Assembly: GCA_020024465.1 (NCBI GenBank)
Contig: JAHHTT010000051.1
Coordinates: forward strand, 1 to 15,703
Source of the DNA: Odoribacter sp.
GTDB taxonomy: Bacteria > Bacteroidota > Bacteroidia > Bacteroidales > Marinifilaceae
Direction of reading: 5' to 3'
DNA length: 15,703 nucleotides
Shown here: piece after piece, positions 6,608 to 15,186 of the stretch
Numbering within the stretch: the first letter of the stretch is position 1
Layout: each line of letters opens with the position of its first letter
The notes under the pieces: generated by a model
The model's input: only the letters and a program-made list of their open reading frames with translations
The model's database searches: none
What the model was told of the DNA's origin: nothing
Position numbers and translations under genes: made by a program

Positions 6608-9600
6608 CACACCACCGACACAACAGCAACAGCAAAAACAACACAATCCCTGGGAAGACGAAACTTTCTTTGCTGAAAACAAAGAAACAGGGCATTCCAC
6701 ATTCATCCCCTATCGCACAGAAAGTGATATGTTGGCTGACCGAGCATTTTACCGAACTCCCTGGACCACTCCCCTAAGCTCAGATTATTTACTCTTGAAC
6801 GGTATCTGGAAATTCCATTTTGTTTCCGAGCCTTCACAACATCCCACACTGTTTTATCAGGACAACTTTGACATTTCATCCTGGGACTCCATTCCTGTCC
6901 CTTCTAATTGGGAGATGCAAGGATACGACCGCCCTATCTATGCCAACGTCGAATATCCACATGACAACAAACCTCCCTATATTCAGGCCCGTCCCACATT
7001 CAATGACGGGGGAAAAAACTACGGTATCAATCCGGTAGGCTCGTATGTCCGATTTTTTGACCTTCCGGCCAACTGGCAAAATCGTCGGGTATTCATCCAT
7101 TTTGGAGGGATATACAGCGCTGCAAAAATATACCTGAACGGCCATTATATAGGCTACACCCAAGGTTCCAACAACGATGCGGAATTTGATTTGACAAAAT
7201 ATCTCCGCCAAAAGAACAATCGTCTGGCAGTACAAGTTTACCGCTGGTCTGACGGTTCTTACCTCGAATGCCAGGACATGTTCCGCATGAGCGGTATATT
7301 CCGGGATGTCTATCTTTACAACACTCCCATGGCTGCCATCCGCAATCACTATATCACTACTGATCTGCAAGAAAAAGACAACTGGCAATCCGGTGATATG
7401 AACATCCGATTAACATTTGACAACCGCTCGTGTCTGCAAGGAAAACGAAATATAAAAGTACGGCTTCTCTCTCCTGAAAATAAAATCCTTGCAACCGAAG
7501 AAACAGAAATCACGTTCACCGGAAAAGATACAATACGGGAAAAGACAATCAATATTCCTCTCAACAACATTCAATTATGGACCGCCGAGACGCCGACTCT
7601 CTACACCGTACACATCATTCAAAGTAACAAAGGGCAGGAAGAAATGGCATTTTCCACGAAATACGGATTCCGGGATATAAAAATAAAAGGAACTTTAGTC
7701 TACATCAACGGTAAACGGGTATTCTTCAAGGGAGTCAACCGCCACGATACCCATCCCCTGTATGGCCGTGCCGTCCCGACCGAATCCATGCTACAGGACG
7801 TTCTGCTCATGAAGCGCAACAACATCAATACGATACGCACCTCCCACTATCCCAACTCATCCAAAATGTACGCGATGTTCGATTACTATGGACTGTATGT
7901 TGTTGATGAAGCCGACCTGGAAAATCATGCCAACCAAAGCATCAGCAATATGCCTTCATGGATTCCTGCATTTGTCGACCGGATTAACAGAATGATCCTT
8001 CGTGACAGGAACCATCCTTCTGTCATTTTCTGGAGTCTTGGCAATGAAGCCGGAGAGGGAGAAAACATGGGAGCATGCTATCAGGCTGCCAAACAATCAG
8101 ACAACCGGCCCGTACATTATGAAGGCACATACTGCGGTACAAAGGTTGGCGGCGTACGCTTCAGCGACCTGCATTCCAAAATGTACCCCGGCATCAAATG
8201 GATAAAAGACCATGTCAATTCTGTCGGCAAACCCCTTTTCATATGCGAATATGCCCATGCAATGGGAAATGCCATCGGCAACCTGAAAGAATATTGGAAT
8301 GCCATTGAATCAAGCAGCGCATGCATCGGCGGGGCAATATGGGACTGGACGGACCAGGCCATATACGAACCTCACGAAATCAAAAAAGGCATCTACCGTT
8401 TACATACAGGCTATGATTTTCCCGGGCCTCACCAGGGCAACTTCTGTTCCAATGGCATTGTCCCTGCCACCCGGCAAGCTTCTCCCAAACTGGCAGAAGT
8501 GAAAGCGGTATACCAATACCTGGCTTTCCGTCTGAAATCATCTGATTTACAACAGGGCAAAGCAGAAGTATATTTGCGCAACAAATACAATTTTCTGACA
8601 CTTGACAATTTTTATCTGCAATGGCAAACCGTTATCAACGGACATGTCATTACAACAGACAGCATCCCTTTGTCTGCGGTACAGCCATCCGATTCAATCC
8701 TTCTGGAGCTGCAACTCTCCGGTAATGGACACATAAAAAAAGATGACGAAGTTGCTCTCAATCTGTTTGTAAAGACAGCCGGGAAAAATACCTGGGCAAA
8801 CAAAGCACATATCGTAGGTACAGCACAATACATCCTGCAAAACAGAAGCAATCTTCCGGACCGGACCTTCAAGCATAGCAAAGCACTGAAAGTAAGCTCG
8901 ACGGATGAACTTCTCACCGTTACCCATCCAGACATTAAAATAACCTTTTCGCGCACAACCGGACAACTCCGTGATTTAATCATCAAAAACAAAGAAATCA
9001 TTGCGCAAGGACAAGGTTTCCTATACCACAATCACAGATGGATAGAAAACGACCGTTTTCAGGACACGACCAACGGGCTTGAAGCCACCGGCAGCTGCTC
9101 TGTAAAAAAACAAAAAGGCATTGTAACCGTCACCACCGCCCGGCGCGGATCGCTCTGCTCCACCGAAATCATCTACACCATCACCCCTGACGGAGTGTTG
9201 GATATCAATGCGACTTTTATTCCACATAAAGCGGATTTGAGACGCTGTGGTCTTGTCTGTGGCATCAATCCTGATTTCCACCACATAGATTATTATGCCT
9301 ATGGACCGGTGGAAAATTACAACGACCGGAAAAGCGGCTGCATGCTGGGCCGATACTCAACAACCGTACAAGAGATGGTAGAACAATATGTCAAACCCCA
9401 ATCCATGGGTAACCGCGAAGGATTAAGAGAATTGAAACTGACAGACTCTAACGGTTCCGGAATATTGATCCGGACAGAAGGCAATGTTTCATTTTCCGCA
9501 CTTCCTTACACAGACCGGGATTTAATGGAATGCAAACACCTTTGGGAACTTCGGGAACGTCCTTACATCGTCCTCCATCTGGATGCAGCACATCGTGGGA

Positions 9601-9698
9601 TAGGGAATGCCAGTTGCGGACAGGATGTTGAAACTCTTCCCCGATATCGCATACCGCAGGAAAAACTGAATTACAAATTAAGAATCTCCTCACTATAA
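6579..9698 (+). CDS. GH2 family beta-galactosidase (LacZ-like, large form)
   Basis: Hydrolyses terminal beta-linked galactose. The 1039 residues match the LacZ length and order. The N-terminal jelly-roll domain is about 45-245, followed by an immunoglobulin-like domain to about 365 and the TIM barrel at about 367-660. C-terminal beta-sandwich domains end the protein. Catalytic motifs are intact: NRHDTHP (387-393), acid/base E490 in SLGNEAG, nucleophile E557 in CEYAHAMGN, and GAIWDWTDQ (585-593). From this ATG there is no signal peptide; the protein begins with a polar, Gln-rich linker (Q15-Q19) typical of the mature part of an exported enzyme. Upstream in-frame codons stop at 6549-6551, so this is the first possible ATG, but see the T10 run at 6560-6569. 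First gene of a five-gene cluster; the sulfatase starts 6 bases later. Exact substrate is inferred; beta-glucuronidase or other GH2 activities are less likely given the LacZ-type motifs. Confidence 0.93.
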   Translation: MICQTIPANNTPPTQQQQQKQHNPWEDETFFAENKETGHSTFIPYRTESDMLADRAFYRTPWTTPLSSDYLLLNGIWKFHFVSEPSQHPTLFYQDNFDISSWDSIPVPSNWEMQGYDRPIYANVEYPHDNKPPYIQARPTFNDGGKNYGINPVGSYVRFFDLPANWQNRRVFIHFGGIYSAAKIYLNGHYIGYTQGSNNDAEFDLTKYLRQKNNRLAVQVYRWSDGSYLECQDMFRMSGIFRDVYLYNTPMAAIRNHYITTDLQEKDNWQSGDMNIRLTFDNRSCLQGKRNIKVRLLSPENKILATEETEITFTGKDTIREKTINIPLNNIQLWTAETPTLYTVHIIQSNKGQEEMAFSTKYGFRDIKIKGTLVYINGKRVFFKGVNRHDTHPLYGRAVPTESMLQDVLLMKRNNINTIRTSHYPNSSKMYAMFDYYGLYVVDEADLENHANQSISNMPSWIPAFVDRINRMILRDRNHPSVIFWSLGNEAGEGENMGACYQAAKQSDNRPVHYEGTYCGTKVGGVRFSDLHSKMYPGIKWIKDHVNSVGKPLFICEYAHAMGNAIGNLKEYWNAIESSSACIGGAIWDWTDQAIYEPHEIKKGIYRLHTGYDFPGPHQGNFCSNGIVPATRQASPKLAEVKAVYQYLAFRLKSSDLQQGKAEVYLRNKYNFLTLDNFYLQWQTVINGHVITTDSIPLSAVQPSDSILLELQLSGNGHIKKDDEVALNLFVKTAGKNTWANKAHIVGTAQYILQNRSNLPDRTFKHSKALKVSSTDELLTVTHPDIKITFSRTTGQLRDLIIKNKEIIAQGQGFLYHNHRWIENDRFQDTTNGLEATGSCSVKKQKGIVTVTTARRGSLCSTEIIYTITPDGVLDINATFIPHKADLRRCGLVCGINPDFHHIDYYAYGPVENYNDRKSGCMLGRYSTTVQEMVEQYVKPQSMGNREGLRELKLTDSNGSGILIRTEGNVSFSALPYTDRDLMECKHLWELRERPYIVLHLDAAHRGIGNASCGQDVETLPRYRIPQEKLNYKLRISSL

Positions 9699-9704
9699 GA
9701 CAAA

Positions 9705-11258
9705 ATGAATAGAATATATCCTTTAATCGGCATCACTGCACTGTCGGCCTTAGCCTCTTCCTGCAATTCCAACAAAAAGAAAAGTGCGGGACGGTACAAC
9801 ATCGTCTACATCATGACAGACGACCATACCATGCAAATGATGAGCTGTTATGACAACCGCTATGTTGAAACGCCCAATATCGACCGCATCGCCACCGACG
9901 GAATCCGCTTCACCAACAGTTTTGTAGCGAATTCCATCAGTGGGCCCAGCCGCGCCTGCATGATAACCGGGAAACACAGCCATGCCAATGGCTTTATAGA
10001 CAATTCAAGCCGCCAATTTGACGGTAGCCAGCAAACCATGCCCAAATTGCTGCAACAGGCAGGCTACCAAACGGCCATAATCGGCAAATGGCACTTAGGC
10101 AGCATTCCCACCGGTTTTGATTTTTGGGAAATACTCCCCGGACAAGGGGATTACTATAACCCGACCTTCATCAGAATGGATACCACCCAATCCACCGAGG
10201 ACGGTTATATAACCGACATCATCACCGACAAAAGCATCCGCTGGCTGGAAGAACAGCGCGATCCCGACAAACCGTTCTGCCTTTTTATACACCACAAAGC
10301 CTGCCACCGCAACTGGCTGCCGGAACTGAAATACCTCTCCCTATATGAGGACAAAACCTTTCCGCTGCCAGAAAACTTCTACGACACATACGAAGGACGC
10401 AAGGCGGCTGCCACACAGGAAATGAGTATCAGCAAAGACATGGACATCATGTACGACACCAAGATGTATCTCCCCGACCGACACTCGAGGCTAAAGAGTG
10501 CCTACGAAAGCTTTATCGGACGTCTGCATCCCGAAGAACGCGCACAATACGATGCCTTCTACCAATCCCTCACCGACACGTTCTACCACAGGAACCTGCA
10601 AGGCAAAGAGCTGGCAGAATGGAAATACCAGCGCTATATGCGCGACTATGCCAAAGTATTGAAATCCTTTGACGACAACATCGGACGTCTGCTCGACTAT
10701 CTCGAAGAAAAGGGCATGACGGACAACACTCTTATTGTCTACACATCCGACCAGGGCTTCTACATGGGCGAGCACGGCTGGTTCGACAAACGATTCATGT
10801 ATGAGGAATCCATGCGTACACCGCTGATTATGCACCTGCCCGCCGATTTCAGGAAACGAGGCGACATCCCGCAGCTGGTACAGAATATCGACTATGCCCC
10901 CACCTTCCTTGAACTTGCAGGCGCACCCGTTCCTCAAGACATGCAGGGAGTATCCCTGCTGCCTCTGTTGCAGGGGAAGCAGCCCTCCAAATGGCGCAAA
11001 TCCCTATACTATCATTATTATGAATATCCGGCCGAACACATGGTGAAACGCCACTACGGAATTCGCACGGAACGCTACAAACTCATCCATTTCTATGATG
11101 ATATCGATGAATGGGAATTGTACGACTTGCAAAATGACCCACATGAAATGAACAACCTCTACGGACAAAAAGGCTACGGAACCCTTACAGACAGTCTCCG
11201 TGTCGAATTAAAGCGTCTGCAACAACAATACAAAGTCCCCGTAGAATATATGAATTAA
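9705..11258 (+). CDS. Lipoprotein sulfatase, serine-type, GlcNAc-6-sulfatase-like
   Basis: Removes sulfate esters from glycans. The S1-family active site is SGPSR with S79 as the residue to be converted to formylglycine. Being serine rather than cysteine, it needs the radical-SAM maturase anSME, which is not in this window. Metal and catalytic residues seen are D39-D40, R83, K128 in GKWH, D349 in TSDQG and H357. GKHSHANGF (89-97), FDGSQ (105-109) and PTGFDFWEILPGQGDYYNP (135-153) recall the N-acetylglucosamine-6-sulfatase group (SulfAtlas S1_11) as I know it; a family search would settle this. Residues 1-19 are a signal peptide with lipobox ASSC and acylated C20. No acidic stretch follows the cysteine, so surface export is not predicted and a periplasm-facing lipoprotein is more likely. 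It lies 6 bases after the beta-galactosidase, almost certainly in the same transcript. Length 517 is normal. Confidence 0.92.
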   Translation: MNRIYPLIGITALSALASSCNSNKKKSAGRYNIVYIMTDDHTMQMMSCYDNRYVETPNIDRIATDGIRFTNSFVANSISGPSRACMITGKHSHANGFIDNSSRQFDGSQQTMPKLLQQAGYQTAIIGKWHLGSIPTGFDFWEILPGQGDYYNPTFIRMDTTQSTEDGYITDIITDKSIRWLEEQRDPDKPFCLFIHHKACHRNWLPELKYLSLYEDKTFPLPENFYDTYEGRKAAATQEMSISKDMDIMYDTKMYLPDRHSRLKSAYESFIGRLHPEERAQYDAFYQSLTDTFYHRNLQGKELAEWKYQRYMRDYAKVLKSFDDNIGRLLDYLEEKGMTDNTLIVYTSDQGFYMGEHGWFDKRFMYEESMRTPLIMHLPADFRKRGDIPQLVQNIDYAPTFLELAGAPVPQDMQGVSLLPLLQGKQPSKWRKSLYYHYYEYPAEHMVKRHYGIRTERYKLIHFYDDIDEWELYDLQNDPHEMNNLYGQKGYGTLTDSLRVELKRLQQQYKVPVEYMN

Positions 11259-11271
11259 AAGATTAACGACA

Positions 11272-12225
11272 ATGAACAGAATCACCAGATTATTCGGTAT
11301 AAAATATCCCGTCATCTCAGGCGGGATGGTATGGTGCAGCGGATGGCGACTGGCTTCGGCTGTCAGTAACAATGGAGGTCTGGGGCTTTTAGGTGCCGGC
11401 TCGATGCATCCGGAAACCCTTGTCGAGCACATCCGGAAAATGAAAAGTGCCACCGACAGACCCTGGGGCGTCAATGTCCCGTTGCTCTATCCGGAGATAG
11501 ATAAACTTATGGACATATTGGTCCGAGAAGATGTAAAAACAGTCTTCACTTCAGCCGGCAGCCCCAAAAAATGGACCCCCTATTTGAAATCACACGGCAT
11601 CACAGTGGTACATGTTGTCAGCAGCGCCGTCTTTGCCTGCAAATGCGAAGAAGCCGGTTGTGATGCCGTTGTTGCCGAAGGCTTTGAAGCCGGAGGCCAC
11701 AACGGCCGCGAAGAGACCACCACCCTCGCCCTCATTCCCAATGTGGCCCGCCAATGCCGTCTTCCTCTGATAGCAGCCGGCGGAATCGCCTCCGGCCAAG
11801 CGATGCTTGCCACCATGCTGCTGGGCGCCGAAGGCGTACAGATTGGCAGCCGCTTTGCTGTTGCCACAGAGTCGTCGGCCCATCAGCATTTCAAAGAATC
11901 GGTATGGAACACTCCCGAAGGCGGCACCATGCTGACACTAAAAAAAACAGCTCCCACCCGATTGATTAAAAACGAATTCTACCATCAAGTCAAAGCCTTG
12001 GAAGACGCCGGGGCGGATACCGGACTTTTAAAAGAACTGCTTGGAAAAGGCCGTGCCAAACAAGGCATCTTCGAAGGCGATATCATCAACGGAGAATTGG
12101 AAATAGGGCAGATAGCATCCATGCTTCATCAGGAAGAAAGTGTTGCAGAGATCATCCAAAACATCATCAAGGAATACAACACCTGCCTCCTCGATTGCCG
12201 CAACAGCGCACTGCTACCGGAATAA
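11272..12225 (+). CDS. FMN-dependent nitronate monooxygenase / FabK-like oxidoreductase
   Basis: TIM-barrel flavoenzyme of 317 residues in the family that includes 2-nitropropane dioxygenase (nitronate monooxygenase) and enoyl-ACP reductase II (FabK). Visible motifs are an N-terminal YPVISGGM flavin-binding strand (12-19), EAGGH (139-143) with catalytic-type H143, AAGGIASG (168-175) for FMN phosphate, and GVQIGSRF (188-195). The histidine and glycine pattern is shared by both activities, so the reaction cannot be fixed from sequence. A role in fatty acid synthesis (FabK) or in nitronate detoxification are the two options. No signal peptide, so cytoplasmic. It starts 13 bases after the sulfatase and ends 22 bases before the M16 peptidase gene, so it is probably co-transcribed, though its link to either neighbour is not obvious. 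Confidence 0.88.
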   Translation: MNRITRLFGIKYPVISGGMVWCSGWRLASAVSNNGGLGLLGAGSMHPETLVEHIRKMKSATDRPWGVNVPLLYPEIDKLMDILVREDVKTVFTSAGSPKKWTPYLKSHGITVVHVVSSAVFACKCEEAGCDAVVAEGFEAGGHNGREETTTLALIPNVARQCRLPLIAAGGIASGQAMLATMLLGAEGVQIGSRFAVATESSAHQHFKESVWNTPEGGTMLTLKKTAPTRLIKNEFYHQVKALEDAGADTGLLKELLGKGRAKQGIFEGDIINGELEIGQIASMLHQEESVAEIIQNIIKEYNTCLLDCRNSALLPE

Positions 12226-12247
12226 CCCATTCAAAAAAGACAACAGA

Positions 12248-13489
12248 ATGATACAATTTACTCGTACTATATTAGATAACGGCTTGACAGTCATTTGCAA
12301 CAATGACAAAAGCACCCCGTTCGTATCGGTCAATATCCTGTACAAAGTAGGCTCCCGCAACGAACAGCCGGAAAAAACAGGTTTTGCGCATCTTTTCGAA
12401 CACCTGATGTTCGGAGGTTCTCAAAACATACCGGACTACGACCGTCATGTCCAGGCGGCCGGCGGAGACAGCAATGCCTATACCACAAACGACTTGACCA
12501 ATTACTATATCACCATCCCCGCCGCCAATATAGAAACAGCCTTATGGCTGGAATCCGACCGTATGGCAGCCCTCGCTTTCTCACAGCATTCGCTGGACGT
12601 ACAGCGTCAGGTAGTCATTGAAGAATTCAAACAACGGTATCTCAACAATCCATACGGAGACCTGTGGCTGAAACTCCGGCCTCTGGCATACAAGGTGCAT
12701 CCCTACCGCTGGGCCACCATCGGCATCTCTCCCGAACATATTGAACGCGCCAGACTGGAAGATGTCGAAGCCTTTTTCCACCGCTATTACGCTCCGGATA
12801 ATGCAATTATTGCTATCAGCGGCAATATCGAAGAAAATCGTGCCTTAGAACTTGTAATCAAATGGTTCGGTGACATCCCCCCCTCCCATGCATCTCCAGT
12901 AATCATCCCGCAAGAACCGGTCCAGACAGAAGAGAGACGCCTGGTATCCGAGGGGAATGCCGTACCTGCCGATGCCATATACAAAGTGTTCCACATGGGA
13001 TGCCGGAACAGCGATAATTTTTACGCCTGCGACATCATATCTGACATTCTTTCCGACGGTCAATCCGCCCGTCTTTATGTCAACCTGATAAAAAACAGCC
13101 GTCTGTTTTCCGGCATTGACGCTTATATTACCGGAGATATAGACCCGGGACTGTTTATATTCAGCGGTAAATTGTCTGAAGGTGCAGACATCCATCAGGC
13201 AGAGGCGGCTATTGACTCGGAAATAGAAAAATTCATCCGGAATGCCATCACGGAACGCGAACTTCAAAAGGTCATCAATAAAACCGAAGCGCGTATTTCG
13301 TACAGTGAGATCAACTACCAGAACAAAGCCTGCAATCTTGCTTTCTTTGAATTTCTGGGCGATATCAATCTCATCCATTCGGAATGCTCCCGCTACAACA
13401 ACATCAGCGTCAGAGAAATCAAGAAAACTGCCGAAGAGATTTTCCGTCGAGAAAACAGTTCTACACTATATTACCTGAAACAGTCATAA
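12248..13489 (+). CDS. M16 family zinc metallopeptidase, catalytic subunit
   Basis: Zinc peptidase of the pitrilysin/processing-peptidase family, 413 residues, a normal length for a two-domain M16B subunit. The inverted zinc motif HLFEH is at residues 48-52 (H48, H52 zinc ligands, E51 catalytic base), and the distal glutamate is in VVIEEF, E125 or E126. I chose the ATG at 12248, preceded by an A-rich AAAAAAGACAAC, because the family-typical strand FTRTILDNGLTV begins straight after it. An in-frame ATG at 12140 would add 36 polar residues overlapping the previous gene. There is no signal peptide, so it is cytoplasmic unless exported otherwise. It is followed 17 bases later by a paralogue lacking the zinc motif, so the two probably form a heterodimer. 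The substrate is unknown; small peptides or a processed precursor are both possible. Confidence 0.93.
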   Translation: MIQFTRTILDNGLTVICNNDKSTPFVSVNILYKVGSRNEQPEKTGFAHLFEHLMFGGSQNIPDYDRHVQAAGGDSNAYTTNDLTNYYITIPAANIETALWLESDRMAALAFSQHSLDVQRQVVIEEFKQRYLNNPYGDLWLKLRPLAYKVHPYRWATIGISPEHIERARLEDVEAFFHRYYAPDNAIIAISGNIEENRALELVIKWFGDIPPSHASPVIIPQEPVQTEERRLVSEGNAVPADAIYKVFHMGCRNSDNFYACDIISDILSDGQSARLYVNLIKNSRLFSGIDAYITGDIDPGLFIFSGKLSEGADIHQAEAAIDSEIEKFIRNAITERELQKVINKTEARISYSEINYQNKACNLAFFEFLGDINLIHSECSRYNNISVREIKKTAEEIFRRENSSTLYYLKQS

Positions 13490-13506
13490 CCAAAGATCCA
13501 TAAAAA

Positions 13507-14781
13507 ATGATACAGAGAGATACAGCCCCCGCCTTAACCCCTCTTTTCGAGCCGAACCTTCTGCCCTACCAACAATTCACATTAGACAACGGCGTCACAG
13601 TGGCATATATCCACGACCCGTCTCAAGAGGTATTCAAAATAGACGCTGTCTTTGAAGCCGGGATATATTATCAGCCCCGTCCGCTTGTCGCCTCGACCGC
13701 CATCAACATGCTCAACGAAGGCACCACCCGGCACACAGCGGAAGAGATTGCCGATCTGTTTGATTTCTACGGGGCCTATACCGACTTCAATTGCGGATTC
13801 AACAAATCGGAACTAAGCCTGATATCCCTCACGAAATATGCCGCCCAAACCATCGGCATGCTGGCGGAGCTTCTGCTTGACAGCATAGTGCCCGAAAATG
13901 AACTGGACATATTCCTCACCAACAAACGCCAGGAATTTCTGGTCAATCGGGAAAAAACATCCTACATGGCAAGAAAGAAATTCTCCGAAGTGTTTTTCGG
14001 CAGCAGCCATCCCTATTCGAACATCGTCAGAGACAGCGACTTTCTCAACGTCACACCGGAGGAGGTACGGGATTTTTACCGCCGACACATCAATGCCCGC
14101 AACTGCCGTATCATGATATGCGGCAATGTCAACCGGGAAGTACTGCAAACCGTTTCCGGACAATTCGGACAATTGCCCGTCCCCCCGAGTCCCGTAACAG
14201 ACCCCACCCGTCCTTTTTCTCCGGAACAAACCGGACGCTATCATGTCACCAAATCCAATGCCATGCAGACCAGCATCCGCATCGGAAAATCGGGAGTCCG
14301 TCTGCTGGAAGAGGACTACGCCGGCTACATGCTGCTGAATACAATCCTCGGCGGATACTTCGGCTCACGGCTGATGTCCAACATCCGCGAAGAAAAGGGC
14401 TACACCTACGGAATCAACTCCTTCAACGTATCCATGCCGCAAGGCAGCTACTGGTGTATTGCCGCAGACGTAAACAACGAATATGCCGACTCTACCGTTG
14501 AGGAAACTTTCAAAGAAATCGAACGCCTGAAACAACAGGCTGTAGGAAACGAGGAAATGAACCTGGTCAAGAATTTTCTACACGGCGAACTGCTTCGCGA
14601 ACTGGATGGCGTATTCTCCCAATCGGATGCCCTCAAACACAAACTCAACTATTCCACCGACAACCGTATCTATATCGACTTGATTCACCGAATCAAAAGA
14701 TGCACCGCAGACGAACTTCTCCGTCTCGCCAACAAATACTGGAACACAGAAGAGATGTACATTGTCACTGCCGGGAAATAA
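13507..14781 (+). CDS. M16 family peptidase-like protein, non-catalytic partner
   Basis: Paralogue of the preceding M16 gene, 424 residues, which has lost the zinc site. Aligned by eye, the HxxEH positions are S63, I66 and N67 within ASTAINMLNEGT. The second domain keeps the Arg/Tyr signature in NIREEKGYTYG (R294 with Y299 or Y301), which in M16B heterodimers holds the substrate main chain at the partner's active site. This division of labour is known for mitochondrial processing peptidase and bacterial two-gene M16B enzymes, so the two proteins likely act as one peptidase. No signal peptide. The stop codon lies inside a terminator hairpin, which marks this as the last gene of the cluster. 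The family is certain and the heterodimer is a strong inference from gene order and complementary residues. Confidence 0.92.
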   Translation: MIQRDTAPALTPLFEPNLLPYQQFTLDNGVTVAYIHDPSQEVFKIDAVFEAGIYYQPRPLVASTAINMLNEGTTRHTAEEIADLFDFYGAYTDFNCGFNKSELSLISLTKYAAQTIGMLAELLLDSIVPENELDIFLTNKRQEFLVNREKTSYMARKKFSEVFFGSSHPYSNIVRDSDFLNVTPEEVRDFYRRHINARNCRIMICGNVNREVLQTVSGQFGQLPVPPSPVTDPTRPFSPEQTGRYHVTKSNAMQTSIRIGKSGVRLLEEDYAGYMLLNTILGGYFGSRLMSNIREEKGYTYGINSFNVSMPQGSYWCIAADVNNEYADSTVEETFKEIERLKQQAVGNEEMNLVKNFLHGELLRELDGVFSQSDALKHKLNYSTDNRIYIDLIHRIKRCTADELLRLANKYWNTEEMYIVTAGK

Positions 14782-14800
14782 CCTTCCCGCAGTGGCTTTT
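14764..14800 (+). terminator. Terminator overlapping the end of the M16 operon
   Basis: GTCACTGC then GGGAA (from 14764) pairs with TTCCC then GCAGTGGC (14784-14796). The stem is about 13 bp with one bulged C at 14772 and a six-base loop, followed by TTTTAATAT. The gene's last codons and its TAA stop lie within the stem and loop. It also separates this operon from the convergent small gene ending at 14799. Confidence 0.65.
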
Positions 14801-15167
14801 AATATAACCGTTCCTCTTGCATAAAAGAAACATCAAACCAAGCCGGTCGGTAAATATCTTCAATAAAATGCTTGGACAAAACCACTGAAAGAATATTCTC
14901 TCGGGATTGATAACGGTAGTTTTCCCCTTCATTGATACGGTCAGCGGGATAAATAGTCCGTTGCAGGCAAGGAGCATCCAGACATGTAAAAAAACGACGG
15001 CTTGCCACATCAATATACAAACGCTCGTTCAAAGCTATCCCCAACCGTAATTTTACACCTTCCTTCTCCGTATATTCTTTAATGACGCACCATTCCAATT
15101 TAATCCGCTCAGGGATATTGAAATAAGCGCGGAAAAATTTAAACGAATTATATTCTTTGGTTTTCAT
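14799..15167 (-). CDS. Uncharacterised small cytoplasmic protein
   Basis: I do not recognise this 122-residue protein. It has no signal peptide or membrane segment, is rich in aromatic and charged residues, and predicts by eye as mixed beta strands. It has three cysteines (C27, C62, C67), the last two in TCLDAPC. It is supported as a real gene by an exact Bacteroides -7 element placed to give a short leader, by ordinary codon use, and by its fit between a convergent terminator and a divergent promoter. It converges on the M16 operon, the stops being 17 bases apart, and diverges from the gene at 15255. Shared regulation with that gene is possible because their promoters face each other. No function is proposed. 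Confidence 0.7.
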   Translation of the reverse strand: MKTKEYNSFKFFRAYFNIPERIKLEWCVIKEYTEKEGVKLRLGIALNERLYIDVASRRFFTCLDAPCLQRTIYPADRINEGENYRYQSRENILSVVLSKHFIEDIYRPAWFDVSFMQEERLY

Positions 15168-15186
15168 ACTTCACATTTATAACTCA

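Noticed and set aside
6620..6645. CAA/CAG microsatellite encoding a Gln run near the start of the beta-galactosidase
   Set aside because: Only five Gln codons, mixed CAA and CAG, interrupted by Lys; too short and irregular for a length-variable repeat and typical of a linker.
6876..7388. Minus-strand open frame (170 codons) opposite the beta-galactosidase
   Set aside because: Lies fully within a GH2 gene whose catalytic and sugar-binding motifs are intact; no independent evidence of coding.
9705..9800. Surface-exposure signal on the sulfatase lipoprotein
   Set aside because: The residues after C20 are NSNKKK. The Bacteroidetes surface export signal needs acidic residues just after the cysteine, so surface location is not supported.
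10491..10937. Minus-strand open frame (148 codons) opposite the sulfatase
   Set aside because: Antisense to conserved sulfatase residues including the TSDQG metal site; no start signals.
12140..12247. In-frame upstream ATG for the catalytic M16 gene adding 36 residues
   Set aside because: It overlaps the flavoenzyme gene by 86 bases and the added residues are polar with no similarity to M16 N-termini. The ATG at 12248 has a better-placed A-rich upstream stretch and the family's first strand begins there.
12877..12883. C7 run inside the catalytic M16 gene as a phase-variation tract
   Set aside because: Mid-gene, one base shorter, encodes Pro-Pro in a plain reading frame and has no special position; kept only as a reminder that such runs can occur by codon choice.
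12845..13378. Long minus-strand open frame (177 codons) opposite the M16 gene
   Set aside because: It is antisense to a well-supported metallopeptidase gene, with no promoter or ribosome site and no recognisable motif; a shadow of third-position composition.
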